Assembly (NCBI GenBank): GCA_026874595.1
Contig: CM049310.1
Coordinates: 3,410,001-3,474,000, forward strand
Direction of reading: 5' to 3'
DNA length: 64,000 nucleotides
DNA from: Sipunculus nudus
Lineage: Eukaryota > Annelida > Sipuncula > Golfingiida > Sipunculidae
Below the pieces are notes generated by a model. It saw only the letters and a program-made list of their open reading frames with translations, did no database searches and had not been told where the DNA came from. Below are positions 12,757-23,895 of this stretch, one piece after another. The translations under genes were made by a program, and so were the position numbers. The number at the start of each line of letters is the position of its first letter. Positions within the stretch are counted from its first letter, which is position 1.

Positions 12757-13499
12757 ATGATTGATTGATAAGTCTTTATTTCCTCCGATTTCGAAGAGTA
12801 CAAAAATCATTACAAAAGTTATACATTGAAAAAATGAACTATTGCCAGAAGAACACAACATAATACAACATATGACTTGCCATATTAACTGTGCAAAAAT
12901 TGATTCCCCATCTAACTTCAGTAACTCTAAACAAGCAATGAACTAAATACAAGAACTTATAAGAAATTATAGTACTAGCGAGAATAATTAGTTCTAACGC
13001 TTGTTTAGTGTTTACGCTGAGATACGGAATTTATATGTGATTAATCAGAATAAAGTACATATGTATAGTATATTATATACCATAAAAGTACATTTATAGA
13101 CATTGTGACAGACTTGTCGCTATTGCTTAATTTGTTTGGATATTTGCCTTCCAGACCAGACATTAATTCGTATTACACTTTTGGAAAACTTAGTTCGTGT
13201 GGCCATAAGGCTTCGAGGACTGAGCGAATATCTTTAAAGAATTTTGCACAGTGACTAAGAAATAGTTCATAGTCGTGTTCATCGGTTAATTCAGTTGGCT
13301 GACCTTAAAGTATATACAGAAAGTTTATCTTCAAGACAATAAAGTGCTGCTGAAGTTTTAATGTTTAGTTCATTATTAATGTAACACCATAGCTTATTGC
13401 GTCCACAACTGGACGCATCGCAGTGAAGAACAACATGGTAAATTGCATTCTGGTAAAAGTTGCCACAAAAGTGACATAGATATTTATGGATAGCTGCTC

Positions 13500-15803
13500 T
13501 ATCATGTCATAATATGCAAGAAGCTTGACCGCAAGACAACACGCGCGCAGACAATAAGGCATACGGCGAGCACAACTCCAGAACACAGGAAGCATTTTAT
13601 TTTGTCGTAAGCTGAATTTTTCTCATTATGCAATGACTCTTCTTGTTGAGCAATTGTGTCTGAAATTATTACCTCCCATTCTCGTTTATTTGGTAGTATA
13701 ATATTGTTAAGTATAGCAGGAATATATTGCATCAAATTATATTTTACGAGTAAACCCACTATGTCTGCAGACGGCCCAAGCGATCTGGGCTGCATACTAC
13801 AAGTTATGAATCTCTGTTTAAAAATGCGTTTGCTGAGACTTGAAGCTTTGCTTCTGAGTAGCCTGCCAACAAATAAGTTTTAACCCGTCTATAAAGCTTT
13901 GGAGATTCGGCACTCCAAGTAAACAGAGTGCGATGTCTGTTGTCGTTCGCGTGTGCAGCCCCTGCATCATTTTTACACAGAAACGGTACATGTGCTCTAA
14001 CAAAAGAAATTTATATCTTGAAAGGGAACACCATATCTCTGCTCCGTATAAGTCAGCAGGTAGCACAACCGTCTTATAAAGCTTTAGGATTGTGGTTGGG
14101 TTCAATCCATGTGGCCTTACCCCAACTTCAGCTGCAAGTGAGAGGAATATACCCTTCCCTTTACGACACACATCCCGTGTTCTTTCAAGGGAATTGAAGG
14201 AAGCATTAAACATTACTCCAAGGTGTTTGTGGGATCTACATTGGCTATTTCGTAGATCTCCTAGAGACCATTGACGCCTGTAGGACATGATATTAAAGGC
14301 CTGGGAAGATTCACCAAATGTTATATAATCTTGGTTTTATCGGCATTGAAATTGAAACGCCACCTTTTTGAGTACTTAAACGCAATGTCTATCATTCTTT
14401 GCAATTCACCCGGAGAAAAGAACAGTAGTGTAATGTCATCTGCTTTGGTTGGACACCCTGTGTATATACACCCTGTAAGAGCACCTAGCTTGTTCTCACG
14501 AAAATAAATTAGCAAATCATTTATGTACAAGAGGTACAGAAAAGGAGACAGAACACCACCCTGTCTGACAGACTGATTGATATCAAACCAGTCAGAAATC
14601 ATCCCTTCAACAATGAAACGCCATGCAGAGTCTCCCTTTTATACCAAATTTATAAAGCTTTGTAAACAATCCCGCATGCCACACGCGGTCAAACGCTTTG
14701 GTACTGTCGAGGTAGCATGCATTTGCTTTTGAGTTTCTTTCAATTGCGTGAGCTATAACATTCACTGATACAGAAGGAAGCATCCAAAGCCCCAGACCCT
14801 TGTTTAAAAGCAAACTGCATCTCATCAGGGAAGGACAATCGTTGAAACTTTATATAATTTTTTAAGAATTACACGCTCTAGTAATTTGTATATACAAGGC
14901 AGCATGGAATTCCGCGGTAATTATCCGGATTAGAGCGACTTTCCAGTGGATTTTATTCAAGTGTCATGATCAAACCTCGTTTCATGTTAATAGGAACTGA
15001 TCCTGACGTCAAAATGAGATTAAACAGGGTCAGTAAATGGTCTGACAAAAAACCACTTGCGTATTTGACATGCTCACCGCTAATCTGATCAAAGCTGGCA
15101 GCTCTCCCTTTCTTTATGAGCCTAATAGCGGCAGTGATCTCAGATTGTTAAATCGGGTCGTCGAGAACAGGTGTGAAATTGTCCAGCGACCTGACGGACA
15201 ACTCGCCAAGCTCCGCTTTTGTACAATTGTAGAAGTCTTGGTCGAATTTTAGACTTTCATTCTGGGTATACAATTTTTCGAAGTAATTTGCCCATTCACT
15301 CATAATGGACTCAGGAATTTTAACTAAGATATCATGAAATTTCATGACATTTGTTTTATGCCCACTTTTCTTTTTACGTAATTTGGTTAGTTTCCAAAAT
15401 GTAGGCATGTCGCATTCACTACACAGGTCTATTTTTTTTTTAAATCTCCCGTTCTTGGTCTAAGTTCTCTCCTAAATTCCCTCTTTGCCGTTTTATATTT
15501 GAGAAAGGACGGGGCCGAATCCCCTCGCGGCCTACCTTTGTTATTCCAGTCATGACGCGCCTGTAACATCAGGTCATGACTGGGTTTAAGTCGGTCACGC
15601 CAACCAGGCTTTATGTAACGCCTGTCAGCTTTCATGGGTACCGTGTTTACACTGGCCTCATAAACAGCTTCTAACAAACTATTATAATACAACTCAATAT
15701 ATTTTGCTGACACCCGTTCTTTGTCTGGTACCTTAATATGTTGTAACCGCATATTCAAATCCGTTCTATACTTTTCAATTTGTTTCAGGAATGCATGTCC
15801 CAA
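13500..15803 (-). pseudogene. LINE ORF2 reverse transcriptase part, frame-broken
   Basis: Recognisable RT blocks in order on the minus strand, in several frames: LDSTKAFDRVWH and LYKFGIKG (14825-14607); SVRQGGVLSPFLYLLYINDL and KADDITLLF (14602-14321); then KHLGVMF and LYKTVVLPADLYGAEIW (14288-13818). These correspond to the finger, palm and thumb blocks of LINE RTs. The active-site box reads KADD where FADD or YADD is expected, one more sign of decay or a lineage variant. The segment 15803-15148 is the linker between endonuclease and RT. Confidence 0.85.
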
Positions 15804-16688
15804 TTTAAGACTGACCGTGAGCAGGTATAGTTTCGAACTGTAAATGGAACGGAAATCTTAGCAATAACAGGAAGATGGTCGGATACATTATCTGCATCAT
15901 CAATAATTGAGCAGCTCAGAGGGGTTGAATCCCATTTTGGAACAATTATATGATCAATCAATGACCTGCTAGTTCCATTGTCATATGGATCGAATGTATA
16001 AATAGGACCATTCGTGGCAGATTGAACGCTCAAGGATATACATTCACATTCAGTGAGAAACGTTTGAAGAACAGCACCCCTTTGAGTATGTTTCGCCCTA
16101 TATCTCGACTCATTAACTTCACAGTTAAAATCACCAATGAAGAAGCATGACCCATAGGCTGAGTATTCATAATATACTGTACAGTTTGTCCATATATTCC
16201 ATAAATTATGCAACAGGCTTATCTGATCCAGGGATATAAACCCCAAATATATAGATATACGTTTCAGAGGATGTACGAATTTTAACATCAATAATTTTAT
16301 CATCATGAATATCCTCTAGTAAACATACCTGTGAATTTATAGGCCCCTTCCATATGAAAGCTAAACCACCTTTACCTCTACGATGAGAATCATAAGGATT
16401 AAGCGAAAAATCGGAAACACCATGAATAACAAAATCCGGGTACATAGAGTCTAGGAAGTTTAAACTGTCCTCAAATAGCCAGTGTTCCACAATGCACATC
16501 AAATCAATGTCATAGTTATGTAATAGAGCCTGTACATAGAAAGCACTTGGCATTATCCCTCGAACATTAAATTTTACAAGAGTGAAAGTGTTCAGGAGAT
16601 CTAAGGGTTTGGAAGAGAAGCTATTGTTAACTGCCATATGAGTTTGGAATGGGTTCCTGGCTTGAGCAAACTTAAGGCATGTTATCAC
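15785..16688 (-). pseudogene. LINE ORF2 apurinic-like endonuclease domain
   Basis: Two overlapping minus-strand frames carry the exonuclease-endonuclease-phosphatase motifs of LINE endonucleases: VKFNVRG, DIDLMCIVEHWL (metal-binding Glu), RGKGGLAFIW, FIGDFNCEV (catalytic Asp and Asn), SLIDHIIV and NVSDHLPVIA (catalytic His). A frameshift near 16206-16306 separates the first half from the second. This domain nicks the target to prime reverse transcription. Confidence 0.85.
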
Positions 16689-16908
16689 TCCGTGTCACGA
16701 GGAGCTGTCCTGAGACTCCTCGCCCTTATATATATATACCCTCAGGCCAAAAGCTTCCCTTACCCACTTTGAAAAACTGGCTTCTTGTTACCGTAAGGTA
16801 ACCACCATTGAAGTATACGTTTCTGCTTCTTAATAACCTGAAATCAAAATTCCTTATACTACGGACCTTCAGATAATTAATATCATCACCTTTTTGTCAC
16901 ATTTTTCT

Positions 16909-18246
16909 CTATATATTGTCTACATAAACCTCCATGTGTTGAGTATTCCAATCACTTTGATGTCGTTTTGAAATGACTACATTAATTGGTTCAGCATTCA
17001 ATTGACCATCAGAGCTTGCATTAATGGTACGCTTGACATTTTCAAAGGGCTGGTCAGGAAAATCAGTAGTCGCTCGTTTTGTTGAGCCTGAGATGGTATG
17101 TCGCCGGCGTCTCTGCTGGTCCTCTGCATCTGAACGTTGTTCCTGTCCTGAATCTGAAAGCGCTCGCGTACAGTCGCAGTTACCTATGTTTCGACCATTA
17201 TTGGCCTCCATAAACGACACTTCTGTTCCACCACCACTGGACACTTGGCTGGTGTCATTGGTCGGGGAAGCTGCGCGACAAACATCACTGTACCTTACAG
17301 GCTGCGGGAGGTAGGCAGCCAGCTCTTTCTCCCAGGACAGAACTTCTTGTCTCAAGTTTGTTCTAGACTTTGACATATAGTTTTGACATCGGCTGAAATT
17401 CGGCGCAGCTCAGCATCGCTTGTCCGGATAAGTTTCCATGCCTTCTTCGAATCTTGCGTTAGAAAGTGTATGGCATCTTCTTTTTCATCAATTTGTTTCT
17501 ACATGCTTGTCTTTAACCTTGTTAGTTCCTGTCTAAAGTCACCCAGTGACTTATCTTGTTTAGCAGTGCGATCATGCAGTATGCGCAACTGCTCACAATT
17601 TTCGCTCAATTCAGCACGCAGCAGTTTTATTTCTTTGAGGAGATATTTATTTCTTGTATCACATGTGTCCATGCCCGCTTGTATTTTTGAGGAAGCGTTG
17701 TCTAGCAACGCACAAATTTCACCTGTAATATCACACATGAGGGGCCCAGAACGAGCAAGCGATATCTTGTCTGTGGCTTTTGATAAGACAACACTAGTAC
17801 TATGACAACGGGCCTTTTTATACCCATGCACTAAGCACATCTTCAATATCCTTAGCATTATTTTTAAGCATAAAGTCAAGCAAAATATAAGAGTCTTTGG
17901 CGAGCTTTGTATTGTAATCATCCCCATTCTTGTTTACATTACGCTGTCGTTTTATTAAGGTAACACCTGGGAATGTTGGCTTAAATTTGACAGTTCCATA
18001 CAGATCATCTCGGATAAAGTCCATCTCAACCCCTTCATCTTGTGAAATTTGTAGCAATTTAGCGACAAAGGAGTCTTTTGGACAGTCACTCAGGGGGTAA
18101 ACCATGTTTTCAACCCACTTATTTGCCTCGTCACAAGGGCTCTGGTTAAAGCCGGGGAAGTCCTCATTCAGTAAAGAGAGCGAGTCATGGATTAAATCTG
18201 CTGTAAAAGTAATTCCGTGAGCCATTATAACAAAAGTTGACACCAC
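16909..18246 (-). pseudogene. LINE ORF1-like region, frame-broken
   Basis: Three minus-strand frames follow each other (18246-17818, 17927-17499, 17376-16909). The middle frame is rich in heptad-like Leu and charged residues (KEIKLLRAELSENCEQLRIL), suggesting a coiled coil, as LINE ORF1 proteins often have. The last frame is basic (QRRRRH). No zinc knuckle or RRM was recognised. Assigned to ORF1 by position. Confidence 0.6.
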
Positions 18247-18250
18247 ATAT

Positions 18251-19586
18251 GTTTGACAAGATATGTAAAGATTTCAGGCAAAATCACAAATTTGATGTCT
18301 ATATCCCCCTTTGGTTTGTGTCACAGGTACCCCTGATCAACACAGGTCATGGTCCAGTAAACATGGCGGGAGCTGAGAAAAATTTTCTCCCGTGACGGAG
18401 TTAGAATCAGTAACAAATATTTACTCACAGAATCGATCGTCCATAAAACGGCTTACACATTGTCCAGTAGTGCGTATCACAGTTTTAATATCCAATTATT
18501 GGGCAACTGCCGTGCATCTTTCGAATGATTTAGTCCTTCTTAAACCAGAGAGATGTGAAAGTTTCAAGCAAAACGTATTTCAGGGTAAGTTAATTATTAT
18601 ATGACAGGTGGGTGATAGGAAAAATTAAATAAATAAAAAATGTGTTGGACTTGTTTTGTGAATATTAGAGGGGACTGAATGCTCAGTGTATTTTTCTGTT
18701 AAAGTGCTTGATCGATTGCAACATCTGTGGCCAGGGTTAAAAGCTGCCATTTTGCGCGGAAACGGCATATAGAATCCCGTTTTTTTGAAGCAAAATAAAA
18801 ATCCAGTGGTTGAAGTTCAGTTCGACGTACCACATGATGCCTAACATGCGACAGAAAATACTTTCCTCGGGCGCCCATTATAGTGCACCATATATGATAA
18901 CATATAGGACACTGGTCCTTCTGACCTTAACCACAGTCTCTCGAATCCCTATTTGTGGTTGTGTTTTTATCAAGAGATGGACGAAACTGTGCACTATATA
19001 GGTATACAGATGTGCTTAACAAAGTACTTCGTACGGAGATCACTATAGAGGCGTAATATGTACGGTTTCTTCCTATTTCCTCCTGAAATAGGGATTCAAA
19101 CGACTGGATCTGTACCTGACCGTCATGTTTAATACAAAGTCATTTTTTATTAATTTAAAAGAATTTCAAAACATTTTTGTGGAAGTTTTTTTTTCTAATC
19201 TAGAGAATCTGGATCAATTCTGATATTTCGTTGGTGTATAGCTGACTTGGGATAATATGTTCCTTGGTTGAGCGGTAAAACAGTTTTGAAATATTTTGTT
19301 TAATTTCATTTTTTATCCACCAGAGCTGAGTTATAGGGGATTCAAAAAAACGTGTTGAAACTGTGACGGCCTAAAATATTAAGACAAATAAAATTGGAAT
19401 ATTAGCAGCCAATTGGAAGCCCGGAATAGGCGATGACAGCATGACCCATGTTGGTTTTGAAAAAGATTCTGGTAAAGACCACCGCTGACGTCACTGGAAA
19501 AGACCTTAGTTCAGCGACTCGGTGATGTGTGTGACCGTCCGGGAACCGGTCTAGATTACTAGTCCATGAAACAAGAGGGTCAGATA
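18251..19586. other. Non-coding region upstream of the LINE
   Basis: No exon-like sequence recognised. The LINE 5' boundary is not sharply defined and may extend to about 18370 (ACATGGCGGGAGCTG). Confidence 0.4.
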
Positions 19587-19678
19587 TAGTCTCTCCAACA
19601 GACGCCAGGGGCCGCTACTGCTCTGCACGAGTACTGGTGCAGAGCAGTAGCGGCACCTGGCGTCAGTTGGAGAGACTA
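19587..19678. mobile_element. 92-bp hairpin insertion with 9-bp target duplication
   Basis: Nearly the whole element is one inverted repeat of about 42 bp per arm (TAGTCTCTCCAAC...GCTCTGCAC / GTGCAGAGC...GTTGGAGAGACTA) around a loop of about 8 bases. It is flanked on both sides by GGTCAGATA (19578-19586 and 19679-19687). A 9-bp duplication fits Mutator-like or Merlin-like transposition, but no parent element is identified. Confidence 0.8.
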
Positions 19679-19687
19679 GGTCAGATA

Positions 19688-21680
19688 GTGAAAAATTAAT
19701 TATATGAGTTGCCGCAAGATGGCGGTACCGATACCAAGTGCGATACAACGCGGGAACGTTTGATTTCTCTGTCAGAAGCAACATTTAAGTCATAAGTATT
19801 TCATGGACTGGACCAGTCTAGGCCAGCTGTGTTGGACGGCAACTAGCTGTTTTTCTCTGGGTTGAAGTAGATTCTTCAAAATTATATCGTTTATCTATAA
19901 CTCTTTCAAACTTTTCCTTTCTTTTGGTCACAATATTCTAAATAAAAAAAAAAACAGGAGAGAGGCTATTGCATTCAATAACCTGAAATCATTTTGTATA
20001 TCTTCCATCACTGTACAGTTCATGCATAGGAGCGTATATGTACTCACTAACACATGTTTATTAAAAGGTGATAGTCTTATTATAGTCGTCAGCTTACCTT
20101 GATTTGTAATTTTTTTCTGTCTTTAGAAAATAAATATATAATAATTCATGAAATTAAATAAAGAGCACAGTACAGAATGAAATACAGAAATTTAGTCACA
20201 AGAGACATATACGGCCATATGTGACGATTTATGTCACCAACCATCAGTCAATCAAGGTAACTGTTCTACACTGGTGATGATTGTAAAAAGCTTGCATTTA
20301 CGTGCATCCACATTATAGATTAAACTCCCATGCAATACATCATTGAAATAATTCACAAATAAGTGCGGTTAACAGTCGCATTCTTGAGTGTAATTTAAAT
20401 ATTTGGAGCAGGGGTGCTGCTTGGAAAATGTAATTAGCAATCAGCAACATTTATATGTTCAGAAAAAGGCGTGTTAGATGAATCAATTTTGCTGTCGAAA
20501 TGTGATGGATGGTATGAACATAATCTGATAAGCTCTCCTTTGCTGAAAGGAGCGGGGACACTTTTTTCTCCCCCCCCCCCCCAAAAAAAAAGAATATTTA
20601 ATATTCTGTTTGGGGACATTACTTCACGATTTTTTTGGGGTTTCACAGCTTACCATATTTTTACTGCTTTATATACTGATGCTACTCTGGTTCTCATTGT
20701 GAGACTCATATACATACTGATTTATGGTACCGATGATAATGCAGAACAGAACCGATGAGTGCGAGATAAAATTCGTATTTAATTATTTTTTTATGAAAGC
20801 TTATTACGAGCCACCGTAGAAAGAGTATTAAGTTCATGTTTATCTTGTAGCGACTAAGTCATATAACAGTACCAGAGTTCGGGAATGTTCATACAAGAAT
20901 ATAGATCCATACATTCCTTAAGCACTCGACTTCTATAGTCATGTCATAGGAGCTCAATGCATTTAAATATTAATACAAAACTGAGTTAAATTGTTTTTTT
21001 TTTATTCATGAGAGTTTGGAATTTAAAAAAGGACTATATTTTCTACTTGCCAAAATTCATAAAACATCACTGATATATATTTTTGTATAATAACAACAAA
21101 CTATGGTACAAACAGTGTCAAATGTAGATGTATACGGCAGATATGGAAGGGTGACGACACATGTGTCATGAAAGTAGTCACTAGGGTCATACATTAAAAT
21201 GTTTGTCGGTACCTGTGTATAAAATGTTCATCGAGTCTTATATCTAGCCTTATAATAACATCAGGCCAGTACGGGACCCGAACCAGATACCAACAGCTGC
21301 CCATGAATTAACTTTTGTATTCATGCCCATAACAGAAGGCTTTGTGTACAAACAACTTGGGCAATATTAGTGCATGGCTGCATGCCTGTTAATATTTTGA
21401 GCAAATGTATTGCCAACCATTAAACAGGATATTTAACTTAATTGACTCTTGAAAGCGGTACCAAACCCAAGGAAATAAAAACCACCAAAGTTGCACACAT
21501 CTACAAGGACGAGGTATAGCAGATCATATCAACAGCTATAGAACAATTTTAATATTACCTGTAGTTATGAATATTTTTAAAGAGTCATTCATAACCAAAA
21601 TATTCGTATTTTAAAAACTTTGAGAATTACTGTGTGACGAACAAAACGCTAAACTTTACATTATATTTAGGATAATTTAC
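19688..21680. other. Non-coding AT-rich region
   Basis: No gene recognised. CCGCAAGATGGCGG at 19712-19725 resembles the YY1/initiator motif (AAGATGGCGG), but no coding exon follows it convincingly. Confidence 0.35.
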
Positions 21681-21689
21681 ATGAATGTG

Positions 21690-22600
21690 TCAATCCAAAC
21701 AAGGCACTAGGTCTATTTTTTCCGACCCGAAGGCCTTTAACAATGTGAATCATACAATGTTATTGGATAAACTTTTAAATTATAGAATACAAGGTATTCG
21801 CCATAAATGGTTCTGTAATTATTTAGCTAATTAAAACTGCTGTAAATGGTGAAGTATCTTAGATGATAGATCTGGTAACTTGTGGGGTGCCACGTCGATG
21901 TATCTTTTGCCCATTCAATCTTTATTACATGTACTAACGACCTACCATCCGATGTAACAAACAGTAAGGTGACTCTGTATGCTTATGATACAGCAGTATA
22001 AAATATGATTGTGATAATATAATTGAGATGCAGCAAAGTGTATTAAATAATGAGCTTCTTAACTTGTATCATTTTTTTGCAACCAACAAACTCATTTTAA
22101 ATGTGAGCAAAACAAAGTATATGGCTGTGTGTCCTAAGAAGATACCACAGGACTTTTAAGGTATTAATATTACAATTGATCTGACACAGTCTGAAAGAGA
22201 ACAGGACTTAAAGTTTCTGCGAGTATACAGTACTAGATCCATACTTAAATTGATCTTAAATTGATAATTAAATTGACATGATATATATGTCAAAAAGTCT
22301 CCAAGTTATGAACAGATGTGAATATTATCTTGATAAAGATGCCCTCTGTATTCTGTATATTAGTATTATAATACCTCATTTTGATTATTGAGATAGATTA
22401 TTTTAAACCTGCAGTCATGAACTTAAAGATTGCATGCAAAGACTACTGGACAGGATAGAGGATAAGCCAAGATATACGGATAGCACATCATCATAGCAGT
22501 TATATAACCCTGTTCATGTCCTGAGGGTAAACGAGTGGAGAGATTTTCATACAGCATGCTTAATGTTTAAAACTGAAGATGAACTAGTGTCAGATATATG
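21690..22600 (+). pseudogene. Fossil reverse transcriptase fragment (plus-strand LINE)
   Basis: In shifting plus-strand frames one reads DPKAFNNVNHTMLLDKLLNY, then IQGIRHKWF, then TCGVPRRCIFCPF, then LYAYDTAVYN, then NKLILNVSKTKYM. These match the successive RT blocks (SKAFDxVxHxxLLxKL, GVPQGSILGPxLF, YADD) with many stops and substitutions, including YAYD for YADD. The wording differs from the LINE at 12.8-18.2 kb, so it is another lineage and much older. Confidence 0.75.
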
Positions 22601-22974
22601 AGCCCAATGTTTACTAAAATAGCAAAGTACATAAAACAAATACTATAGATAGGAGTACAAGCTGAAGAGACTTTTCGGAGACTGTTAATCCTATGCAGTA
22701 TAGTTCGTTTCATTAATGTATTAAATAGTTCCTTTCTAATGAAACTTTTAATACGATATTTAAAAAAAATTGCTCTTTTTGTATAAACACGTTTTTTTAA
22801 TTGGAATAAGTTTTCTACAAGTGAGTTTACACGGTCAACATGTTTAGTATAATTGTATACAGCACATTTCAGGGTAAGATATAGATGGTACATAAAATAA
22901 TCAATTAATAATCGATCATCGATGGTTTTTTATCACACAGTTATCGAATATTATTTTACAACCGATTCGTACCA

Positions 22975-22976
<2 letters not shown>

Positions 22977-23059
<83 letters not shown>
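22977..23059. repeat. (TA)n microsatellite
   Basis: About 41 TA units, 0.8 kb upstream of the Ku80 start codon. Confidence 0.95.
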
Positions 23060-23063
<4 letters not shown>

Positions 23064-23767
23064 GGTGTGTTTAACAGTGTTTTGTGTGTAACTCAAAGTT
23101 ACAAAAATTATACTCAACTGCAATATAAACAATTAAGAGAAAGGGACTTCCTGGACCGTCTGGGCACATACAAAACATTTCTTGAATTTTATCCTGTATG
23201 CATAATTCAAAGTTTTAGGCCTATTGTTACGTCAAATAGAGTAGGGATTGTGCGGTTGCATTGCTTTGTTTCACATGTAAGATATCACTCGCCTTAGCTC
23301 GGACATGTATAGTCGCGTTAAATTTAAAACCTACTAGGTTTGAAATTGATCTATACTGCTCAATTTTTAAAAGATGAATATGAGCTATATATGTATTATT
23401 TAATCAATGAATAGTGATCCCATCACACATTGTTGCTACTACGTATGCATAGAACTTTATTTTAATTATTCAATTCTAAAACAACATATTTATGAAAACA
23501 AACAAAAAATAAAATTTGAAAAAAAAATTTAAACCCTCTTTTTAGGTTTTGTGAGCAGAAAAATTTGAAATTTTATTCGCTCAATATACGAATGGTGCTT
23601 AAACATTTTTGCCTGAATTACTTCCCTGATAATAAATCTTTACAACTGAATTCAAATTACATTTTATTATATTTCACTTATTGTGCATGAGTCTGTGGTT
23701 TGTCAAGAGAGCGGGCGCCACCGTGTGTCTGTGTAAAACACCAATCGACATCTGGCGCCCCGATTGA

Positions 23768-23781
23768 CCACTAGGAGGCAG
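23768..23781 (+). promoter_or_regulatory. CTCF-like motif upstream of Ku80
   Basis: CCACTAGGAGGCAG agrees with the core CTCF consensus (CCASYAGRKGGCRS). It lies 100 bp before the Ku80 ATG. CTCF is conserved in most bilaterians; binding here is inference. Confidence 0.4.
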
Positions 23782-23880
23782 TATTGTTTGTTTAATCCGC
23801 CATAACTTGACAGACTTGCATTTTCGCTCAGACTCAAGTTCTTGTGAACCGGCTTGAAGTTGACAATCTGACAGTCAACA

Positions 23881-23895
23881 ATGGCGAGTCAAAAG
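23881..23895 (+). CDS. XRCC5: Ku80 exon 1 (start codon)
   Basis: ATGGCGAGTCAAAAG|GTAATT encodes MASQK, phase 0, joining EAIAIVIDVG of exon 2. Context TCAACAATGG is a good initiation site. Only five codons, so this start rests on splice phase and the expected short Ku80 N-terminus. Confidence 0.75.

Larger units (their letters stand above)
12757..18250 (-). mobile_element. Degenerate APE-type non-LTR retrotransposon (LINE)
   Basis: Minus-strand element of about 5.5 kb with the order ORF1-like region, apurinic endonuclease, reverse transcriptase, 3' tail. The 3' end shows AATAAA at about 12781-12776 and then a short (ATCA)n tail, as in LINEs that end in a microsatellite instead of poly(A). Frames are broken many times, so the copy is dead. 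It lies between the divergent USP and Ku80 genes. Clade is not certain; the APE domain and RT block wording suit the Jockey/CR1 group. Confidence 0.85.

Noticed and set aside
13656-14507. Plus-strand open frames over the LINE
   Set aside because: Shadows of the minus-strand reverse transcriptase.
18357-18404. Possible gene start at AAACATGGCGGGAGC
   Set aside because: No open frame of useful length and no splice donor in a sensible place; probably part of the LINE 5' region.
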